Shown here piece after piece: positions 6,854 through 11,407 of a stretch of 11,407 nucleotides of DNA. A program made the translations under genes and the position numbers. The stretch's first letter is position 1; every line of letters begins with the position of its first letter. Source of the stretch: Lentisphaeria bacterium (GTDB lineage Bacteria > Verrucomicrobiota > Lentisphaeria > Oligosphaerales > Oligosphaeraceae); contig JAQVUB010000037.1 in NCBI GenBank assembly GCA_028699735.1, positions 1 to 11,407 on the forward strand. Reading direction: 5' to 3'. Under the pieces are notes generated by a model. The model ran no database searches, was not told the DNA's origin, and saw only the letters and a program-made list of their open reading frames with translations.

Positions 6854-7990
6854 TTAGTAATTAAGTGCAATCCACTGTTTTTTATTGGCGGATTCCTTGA
6901 CTTTTTCCATCAGATACTGGATATAGACGCCCTGATCCAGGGTGGGTCCGACGGCTTTTCCGGTATGAACCGAATTCAGGAAAGTATAGAGGCAGTGCAT
7001 GTGCCCGCGCATCCAGCCTATCGAGGCTTTCGGGGTCGGGAAACCCGCGGGTTTGTCGTAGCGTTGTCCGCAGTCGACAGCGGTCCATCCGCGCACTCCG
7101 CCTAGGGGTTTGGCCATTGCAGCAGTATCATAGAAATAGAGTCGATGCCAATCCATCGGGAGCAATTTGATGGCGCCTTTGTTGCCGTAGATTTCGAAAC
7201 TGACTTCATCTTCACTGCCGGTGGCGATTTTGGAAGCGCTGATCAGGCCGATCGCACCGTTGGCCAGTCGCATGGTGACTTGCATGCTGTCCTCGGCATC
7301 GACTTTCAGCATCCGTGCGGGATCCTCAGCAGAAGGACGCTCTGGATAAGCGATCCGGGTGGCGGCGCTGAGTTCCTGGAAATTTCCGAGCAGATAATGC
7401 ATCAGATCGAGGATATGGCTGCCCAGGTCAGCCACCACACCTCCGCCGGCTGCTCCGGAGAGCTTCCACTTCAGCGGGGCTTTCGGGTCGGCGCTGCCGG
7501 AATGCAGGTACGACGCCCGGAATTCCAGGATTTCGCCGAGACGGCCTTCTTCGATGAGTTGCTTTGCGCGCATGGTAACCGGGAAAAAGCGGTTTTGCAG
7601 AGTCATCTGCGAGATGCCCCGGTAGTTTTTCAGGGCTTCTTTAATCTGTTGAGCTTCCTCCCAGGTTGCGGTCAGCGGCTTGTCACAGTATATATGTTTC
7701 TGTTGTTGGATGGCGGAGAGTAATTCTTCGCAGTGCAGATTGTTTGGCGTGCAGATGTCAATGATATCGATCTCGGGGTCCTCGGTGATCTGCCGGAAAT
7801 CGTTGACTGGTTGGGCGCTCCCCAGCAGTTCTGCCGCCTGGCGGGCAGTCTCCGCTTTGGAAGTGCACACTTTGCTGATTTGTGAGCGAAAATCCTGCTG
7901 CTCATAAAACAGCGGAATATTCAGATGCCCATAAGCATGTACCTTGCCAATGAAACCAAATCCCAGCATCCCAACTTTATAGGTCTTCAT
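6854..7990 (-). CDS. Gfo/Idh/MocA-family NAD(P)-dependent oxidoreductase
   Basis: A 378-residue protein with an N-terminal Rossmann fold showing VGMLGFGFIGKVHA (6-19; GxGxxG nucleotide loop), the IDICTPNNLH segment (76-86), and CDKPL (102-106), which holds the family lysine K104 (the more common form is EKP). The C-terminal substrate domain includes GGGVVADLGSHILDL (182-196) with D188 and H192, the usual catalytic positions. Family members oxidise or epimerise sugars and cyclitols using NAD(P); the substrate cannot be read from sequence. ATG 7990 was chosen over an in-frame extension to 8098 because the family starts right at the Rossmann strand and AGGAG (8005-8001) and AAGGA (7998-7994) precede it. 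It is the first gene of a minus-strand run with the ceramidase-like gene and then the exporter genes, and it diverges from the TIM-barrel isomerase gene. Confidence 0.9.
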   Translation of the reverse strand: MKTYKVGMLGFGFIGKVHAYGHLNIPLFYEQQDFRSQISKVCTSKAETARQAAELLGSAQPVNDFRQITEDPEIDIIDICTPNNLHCEELLSAIQQQKHIYCDKPLTATWEEAQQIKEALKNYRGISQMTLQNRFFPVTMRAKQLIEEGRLGEILEFRASYLHSGSADPKAPLKWKLSGAAGGGVVADLGSHILDLMHYLLGNFQELSAATRIAYPERPSAEDPARMLKVDAEDSMQVTMRLANGAIGLISASKIATGSEDEVSFEIYGNKGAIKLLPMDWHRLYFYDTAAMAKPLGGVRGWTAVDCGQRYDKPAGFPTPKASIGWMRGHMHCLYTFLNSVHTGKAVGPTLDQGVYIQYLMEKVKESANKKQWIALNY

Positions 7991-8032
7991 CAATCCTTGA
8001 CTCCTGCTGATCCGGAAATCTCTCCGGAAAAT

Positions 8033-8060
8033 AAAAAAAAGACAGAATAGCCTCCTGTCT
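8033..8060 (-). terminator. Terminator-like hairpin in the oxidoreductase leader
   Basis: On the minus strand AGACAG (8060-8055) pairs with CTGTCT (8045-8040) across a 9-nt loop and runs straight into eight T (8040-8033), which gives the intrinsic-terminator pattern. It lies about 43 nt before the oxidoreductase ATG, and no minus-strand gene ends here. If transcription starts near the AT-rich region at 8088, it would act as a leader attenuator. The stem is short (6 bp, half of it A-T), so the signal is weak. Confidence 0.35.
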
Positions 8061-8137
8061 GTGTGAATTTTGGCTTTCAATAAGAATATAATACACAAGA
8101 AGGCGTTTCACCTGCACGAGTCGTACTTCCCATGCAA

Positions 8138-8200
8138 TTTTTTCGGGTCGTTTCGTGTCTTTTCGTTGTTAAAAAATATCACTGTCACCCAGTTACTGAC
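8138..8200. repeat. Dispersed repeat copy C
   Basis: A T6 run (8138-8143), a 27-nt core (8144-8170) and an A6 run (8171-8176). The complement of the core begins AACAACGAAAAGACACGAAA, the family signature. Beyond the A-run, CACTGTCACCCAGTTACTGAC (8180-8200) matches the right flanks of copy B (CTGTTACCCAGTTTCACTG) and copy D (CACTGCACCCAGCTTTACTG). Only one outer flank is clearly present, so this copy looks asymmetric or decayed. It lies between the two divergent genes. Confidence 0.8.
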
Positions 8201-8228
8201 GTATTACCACTTTTATTTTTTTTCAGAT

Positions 8229-8257
8229 TTGCAATGGAGCTGCGCCAAGATTATTTT
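8229..8257 (+). promoter_or_regulatory. Candidate promoter of the isomerase/epimerase gene
   Basis: TTGCAA (8229-8234; 4 of 6 to TTGACA) and TATTTT (8252-8257; 4 of 6 to TATAAT) are separated by exactly 17 bp. Initiation near 8264 would give a leader of about 39 nt that contains the GGAG ribosome binding site (8290-8293). The hexamers are modest, but spacing and position fit. Confidence 0.4.
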
Positions 8258-8302
8258 AGCTTTTTGTTTTGTCACATGCGGAAATTACTGGAGTAACTTG
8301 TC

Positions 8303-9100
8303 ATGTCGGTGAAGAATCTGGTACACTTTGTGGAATGGAAGAAGATCTCTGATGGGGACATGGATCAGGTCCTGTGTCAGCTTGTCGATTGGGGCGTAGA
8401 TGCCCTGGTGGCACATCCCTGCTGGGGAATGCGGGAACAGGAACTGTCCGGATATCTGCCCGAGCTGAACCGCAAATTTCGTCTGGCGGGGTTGAGCACT
8501 CCTGCCTGCCATGCATTCTGGGGAAAAGGATATGATTTGGGATATTTGAGCGAAGAGCAGAAAATGGACAGTCTGCGACAGCATAGCGATTTCCTGCTGT
8601 ATCTGGGAAGCATGGGCGTAAAAACCTATACCCTGCATCCGGGTTTCCAGAAGGCACAACCCATTCCAGAAGAAATTTGGAGCAATCTGTCCAGAAATGT
8701 GGAGTTGCTTTTGCCGGCAGCGGAGGATGCCGGTATCATCCTGGCTCTGGAAAACGGCCAGGAAGCAGCCGCTGACCTTGCAAAGCTGGTTGACCTGATA
8801 AGGGGTTTCAAGCATTCCAGTTTGGGGCTTTGTTTTGATTCCGGACATGCCCATTGTTATTCCGGGCTGGGAGTTTCCGGCGCTTTGAATGTATGCGCAG
8901 ACCAGATCGTCACCTGCCATCTGCATGACAATGACGGCAGCGGCGATCAACATAACCCACCGGGAGAAGGCAATATCGATTGGAAGACCATGATCCCCGC
9001 GCTTAAACAATGTCCGCGGCTGCAACATGCGGAAACGGAGTCCGGAAACTGGAGCGAAGCAAGCTGGCGGAAATTTGCCGAAATCTGGGAAACATACTGA
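8303..9100 (+). CDS. Sugar phosphate isomerase/epimerase (xylose-isomerase-like TIM barrel)
   Basis: A 265-residue protein of the AP-endonuclease-2/xylose-isomerase-like TIM-barrel family, a normal length for the group. Members isomerise or epimerise ketoses or cyclitols such as tagatose, psicose or inosose with a divalent metal. Candidate metal or catalytic residues are E150 in LALENG (148-152), D179 in CFDSGHAH (177-184), H206 or H208 in TCHLHDNDG (204-212), and a glutamate in AETESG (243-248); H112 in TLHPG lies near the active face. The tail GEGNIDWKTM (221-230) is the usual family motif GxGxxDW. It has no signal peptide and is cytoplasmic. ATG 8303 has GGAG at 9-nt spacing. It is divergent from the Gfo/Idh/MocA oxidoreductase, a pairing typical of sugar or inositol pathways, but the substrate cannot be assigned. 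Confidence 0.85.
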   Translation: MSVKNLVHFVEWKKISDGDMDQVLCQLVDWGVDALVAHPCWGMREQELSGYLPELNRKFRLAGLSTPACHAFWGKGYDLGYLSEEQKMDSLRQHSDFLLYLGSMGVKTYTLHPGFQKAQPIPEEIWSNLSRNVELLLPAAEDAGIILALENGQEAAADLAKLVDLIRGFKHSSLGLCFDSGHAHCYSGLGVSGALNVCADQIVTCHLHDNDGSGDQHNPPGEGNIDWKTMIPALKQCPRLQHAETESGNWSEASWRKFAEIWETY

Positions 9101-9183
9101 CGGGGGCAGTGGAACAGGGATTTTTTAACAACGAAAAACACCAACAACCCGAAAAAAATACCACTGCACCCAGCTTTACTGAC
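9101..9183. repeat. Dispersed repeat copy D
   Basis: It begins directly after the isomerase stop codon. T6 (9121-9126) is followed by the core AACAACGAAAAACACCAA and onward (9127-9151), then A7 (9152-9158). The left flank GGGGGCAGTGG (9102-9112) is an imperfect inverted partner of the right flank CCACTGCACCCAG (9161-9173), so the element is palindromic at its edges but not in its core. The right flank matches that of copy C closely. The remaining 137 bp up to the next gene (9184-9320) show no convincing promoter hexamer pair. Confidence 0.8.
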
Positions 9184-9308
9184 ATGTTATCTTTTCGGGC
9201 AGAAATTTTCAATAAAACACAGGTTACGGTTTGCAAAGTCGCCGGCAGGCGTTATTTTCCTGCTGCGGTGATGATGGATATCATTGCCGGGAGTTTTCGC
9301 TCACTACT

Positions 9309-9312
9309 GGAG
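9309..9312 (+). promoter_or_regulatory. Ribosome binding site supporting a TTG start at 9321
   Basis: GGAG lies 8 nt before TTG 9321 in the frame of the zinc-ribbon gene. No ATG or GTG exists in frame between the preceding region and the first zinc-binding cysteine, and the first in-frame ATG (about 9436) would cut into the first repeat. This makes TTG 9321 the best start. Confidence 0.55.
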
Positions 9313-9320
9313 AACATGCT

Positions 9321-11369
9321 TTGGGCAATCGTTTTGACAATTTTGGCAGTTTAGGGGATTTGTTTCCGGAGACGGAGATCAAATGCCGTATACGTGGTTG
9401 CAGGAATACGATCCATATCAGCGGGGACGAGGCCATGCATAATCTGGCCAAAGGAAATTCTTCCCGCCCTGATAAAATGTGCGAAGAATGCTACCAGCTT
9501 TTTCTGACTTTGCAAGATAAGGAAGTACCCTGCTCCAAGCCTGGCTGCACCGCTACCTGGACCTGGAACCGTTTCCAACAGCTGGAAAACGCTGCCAGTG
9601 GCCATGCTGATACGCCGCCCCGGGGATTCTGTGCGGCTTGCCGGGAGGAGATCCGGGAAGGCAGCGACCTTGAACAACCTTGCCGCATGCGAGGCTGCAA
9701 AAACACCTGGGTTTGGAGCAGGCGCATGCAGGTGCAATCCGGAAATGGAAAACCACCACGCAGGCTCTGCGAAGAATGTTTCCAGACGCTGAAAAAACTG
9801 GAAGACCGGGAGCTTCCTTGCCGGGTCAGAGCTTGTAACAATACCTTTGTCTGGAATAAATATCTCCAGCTGGAACATCTGCACGAAGGCAAAAGCCTTG
9901 ATAATCCGCCCCGGCGCATGTGCGAAGGCTGCCTGAACAAGTTTCAAGGACTGAGCAACAGCACCGAACCCTGTAAAGTCCATGGCTGTAAAGGGACTTG
10001 GGTATACAGCGCGTATGAGCAGCTGGAAAACCTGATCTCCTGCAAAGAAGGTGAATCTCCTGAAAAACCCAGCCGCATGTGCAAAGAATGTTTTGATTTT
10101 TTTAATGCGGCAAAAGATCAGGAAGTGACCTGTAAAAATCGTGGTTGTGACAAAACCTGGTTATGGACTCGCAGCATGCAGCTGGGTTTCCGTCAGAAAG
10201 GCGATATCAACCATCCGCCCTCGCGCATGTGCGATGATTGCATGAGTCGCTTGAAAAGCCTTTCTGAGACGGAGGAACCCTGCCAGATACAGGGTTGCAA
10301 AGGCACTTGGACTTACCGTCCGGAAGACCAGTTGCACGATCAATTGCTTGGGCGGAAAGCCCCTCAGAAAACCTGCAAGGCGTGTCAGGAGTTTTTGGGC
10401 AGTCATGAAGCGCTGGAAATTGCCTGTGAGCGTTGCGGGAAAGTGTTTTCCTGGTCCAGCCAGGAACAATTACTTTGCAGTCTGGGGGTCTTTGGCAAGC
10501 CTGAATTATGCGCGGATTGCGTTCAGAAGGAAATGGCCGTAATCCGTCCGCCGGCGGCAAAACCGACTCCAAAAGTGGATAAATATACGATCCGGATTCC
10601 GCAGGGTGGTACTTGGAATGAGGATCCTTTGATCCGTGAGTGGCCTCCACACATGAGCAGAGAGTCGATTTCCCGGATGGAGGAGGCAGCCATACGGATT
10701 GTCTGCTTTGGCGATGAGATGACCAGTTGCGGAAGCGATCTGTCGAAAAGCTGGCCGGCATTGCTGGAGAAACGCCTGCAGGAGCGATACGGGCAGGAAT
10801 ATGGCAAAATAGGGGTGTTGAATGCCGGAATTTCGGGTTGTACAACGCGTCTTGGCTGCCGCCGTTTTGCCCGGGATGTACTGCCCTTTGAACCGCATCT
10901 TTTGATTGTTTCGTTCGCCTTCAGCGATACTCGGATGCAACATCCCGAATCCTTGAAAAAGGAAAATATGGCGGAACGGCTGGAAAGACTGTCAGCAGAT
11001 TTTGATCAAATGCGCGCATTATTCGGGCAACTTCCTGCATACTGCCGCAGCCTCTTCTGGTTGCCAAATCCAGTTTTTCCGCAACAGGATGGGATCCAGA
11101 TGCCGGACTGGCGGGAAAATGGGCGCATTGACGAAAATGTCCGCGGCTTTTTTGAAGCGCACCTGCGCCAGGTGCGCCTGAAATGCCGCAACGAAAGTAT
11201 ACCACTGCTCGATGGGCGTGCTTTGTTTGAAATTGGCGGCATGCACAGCGCCCTGCGCTGGATGGAAAACTGGTTCCAGCCCAATGAAATCGGACTCAAT
11301 AACTTCGTGGGCTGGTTCGAAAACATGATCCAAAGCGAAAATCTGCTTCAGGGAGCACAGGAAGAGTAA
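9321..11369 (+). CDS. Eight-zinc-ribbon protein fused to a degenerate SGNH-hydrolase domain
   Basis: A 682-residue protein, numbered from TTG 9321. Residues 20-400 are eight tandem repeats of about 50 residues, each with two cysteine pairs: C22/27-C54/57, C71/76-C104/107, C121/126-C150/153, C167/172-C201/204, C218/223-C254/257, C271/276-C304/307, C321/326-C352/355 and C369/372-C397/400. Between pairs a TWxW-like aromatic patch and a QL motif recur, then PPRRMCEEC. Repeat 8 (CERCGKVFSWSSQEQL) has the CxxC...CxxC form of the probable zinc-ribbon family (zf-trcl-like); the other seven have CxxxxC. After a proline-rich linker (409-420), residues 458-670 resemble an SGNH/GDSL hydrolase: VCFGDEMT (461-468), VLNAGISGCTT (499-509), LIVSFAFSDT (528-537) and WFQPNEIG (651-658). 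The nucleophile serine, the block III Asn and the Asp/His pair are all replaced, so esterase activity is unlikely. No signal peptide or membrane segment is seen. A binding or scaffold role is possible, but the function is unknown. Confidence 0.8.
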   Translation: MGNRFDNFGSLGDLFPETEIKCRIRGCRNTIHISGDEAMHNLAKGNSSRPDKMCEECYQLFLTLQDKEVPCSKPGCTATWTWNRFQQLENAASGHADTPPRGFCAACREEIREGSDLEQPCRMRGCKNTWVWSRRMQVQSGNGKPPRRLCEECFQTLKKLEDRELPCRVRACNNTFVWNKYLQLEHLHEGKSLDNPPRRMCEGCLNKFQGLSNSTEPCKVHGCKGTWVYSAYEQLENLISCKEGESPEKPSRMCKECFDFFNAAKDQEVTCKNRGCDKTWLWTRSMQLGFRQKGDINHPPSRMCDDCMSRLKSLSETEEPCQIQGCKGTWTYRPEDQLHDQLLGRKAPQKTCKACQEFLGSHEALEIACERCGKVFSWSSQEQLLCSLGVFGKPELCADCVQKEMAVIRPPAAKPTPKVDKYTIRIPQGGTWNEDPLIREWPPHMSRESISRMEEAAIRIVCFGDEMTSCGSDLSKSWPALLEKRLQERYGQEYGKIGVLNAGISGCTTRLGCRRFARDVLPFEPHLLIVSFAFSDTRMQHPESLKKENMAERLERLSADFDQMRALFGQLPAYCRSLFWLPNPVFPQQDGIQMPDWRENGRIDENVRGFFEAHLRQVRLKCRNESIPLLDGRALFEIGGMHSALRWMENWFQPNEIGLNNFVGWFENMIQSENLLQGAQEE

Positions 11370-11377
11370 AGGGGCTG

Positions 11378-11407
11378 TTTTTTAACAACGAAAAGACACA
11401 AAAGGAC
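11378..11407. repeat. Dispersed repeat copy E, cut by the window end
   Basis: T6 (11378-11383) followed by AACAACGAAAAGACACAAAA starts 8 bp after the stop of the zinc-ribbon gene, in the same orientation as copy D relative to the gene before it. The preceding AAAGGGGCTG resembles a shortened left flank. The right half lies beyond the window. Confidence 0.8.

Larger units (their letters stand above)
7991..8302. other. 312-bp divergent intergenic region
   Basis: This region separates the minus-strand oxidoreductase from the plus-strand isomerase and contains no credible reading frame. From left to right it holds the oxidoreductase ribosome binding site (7994-8005), a TCCGGA direct pair (8011 and 8023), a terminator-like hairpin on the minus strand (8033-8060), an AT-rich TATAAT/ATTATA stretch (8087-8093) that could give a -10 element on either strand but lacks a convincing -35, a dispersed repeat copy (8138-8200), and a plausible promoter for the isomerase (8229-8257). 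The isomerase Shine-Dalgarno GGAG is at 8290-8293, 9 nt before its ATG. Confidence 0.7.

Noticed and set aside
9231..9320. TTG 9231 as the start of the zinc-ribbon gene
   Set aside because: It has no visible ribosome binding site and would add about 30 residues unlike the repeats. TTG 9321 has GGAG at 8-nt spacing just before the first repeat.
9010..9354. Plus-strand frame running from the end of the isomerase gene into the zinc-ribbon gene
   Set aside because: It overlaps both genes in another frame and passes through the repeat element. The translated NNEKHQ-type stretch is only the repeat read as protein.

Overview
The window looks like chromosomal DNA from a Gram-negative bacterium of the PVC group, most likely Lentisphaerota (Victivallales/Oligosphaeria-like) or a close relative. 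This is an inference from gene content: a secreted DUF4159 protein, a UxaE-type uronate epimerase, a ceramidase-fold enzyme next to a Gfo/Idh/MocA oxidoreductase, a xylose-isomerase-like TIM barrel, and a LolCD-type exporter that implies an outer membrane. No rRNA, tRNA, phage, transposase or CRISPR array is visible.

Layout. Positions 6-175 hold two copies of an 85-bp tandem repeat. Six genes follow on the minus strand, listed here from low to high coordinates: a secreted protein with two DUF4159 domains (181-1725), a short-form tagaturonate/fructuronate epimerase (1856-3106), the ATPase (3340-4032) and permease (4034-5305) of a LolCD/MacB-like exporter, a neutral-ceramidase-family protein (5383-6831) and a Gfo/Idh/MocA oxidoreductase (6854-7990). 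The last four are transcribed in the order oxidoreductase, ceramidase-like, permease, ATPase. The 22-bp and 1-bp gaps mark two tight pairs, separated by a 77-bp gap filled with a GC-rich heptamer repeat. A 312-bp divergent intergenic region (7991-8302) leads to two plus-strand genes: a sugar phosphate isomerase/epimerase (8303-9100) and a large protein (9321-11369) with eight tandem four-cysteine zinc-ribbon repeats joined to an SGNH-hydrolase-like domain.

How the genes may work together. The oxidoreductase, the TIM-barrel isomerase and the uronate epimerase fit the carbohydrate and uronate catabolism typical of polysaccharide-degrading Lentisphaerota, and the ceramidase-fold enzyme is often found beside Gfo/Idh genes in these bacteria. 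LolC and LolD form a complete minimal exporter (ATPase plus one permease that would work as a homodimer), probably for lipoprotein release from the inner membrane.

The most unusual items are these. (1) The eight-zinc-ribbon/SGNH fusion has lost all the expected catalytic residues of its hydrolase domain. (2) A dispersed repeat family, built on a T-run followed by AAC(A/C)ACGAAAAG, occurs five times in 11.4 kb and always next to gene ends. One copy is a near-perfect palindrome of about 170 bp whose edge overlaps the stop codon of the ATPase gene. (3) A heptamer array occupies the leader of the permease gene, which has no visible Shine-Dalgarno sequence, and shares an exact 14-mer with the tandem repeat at the window start.
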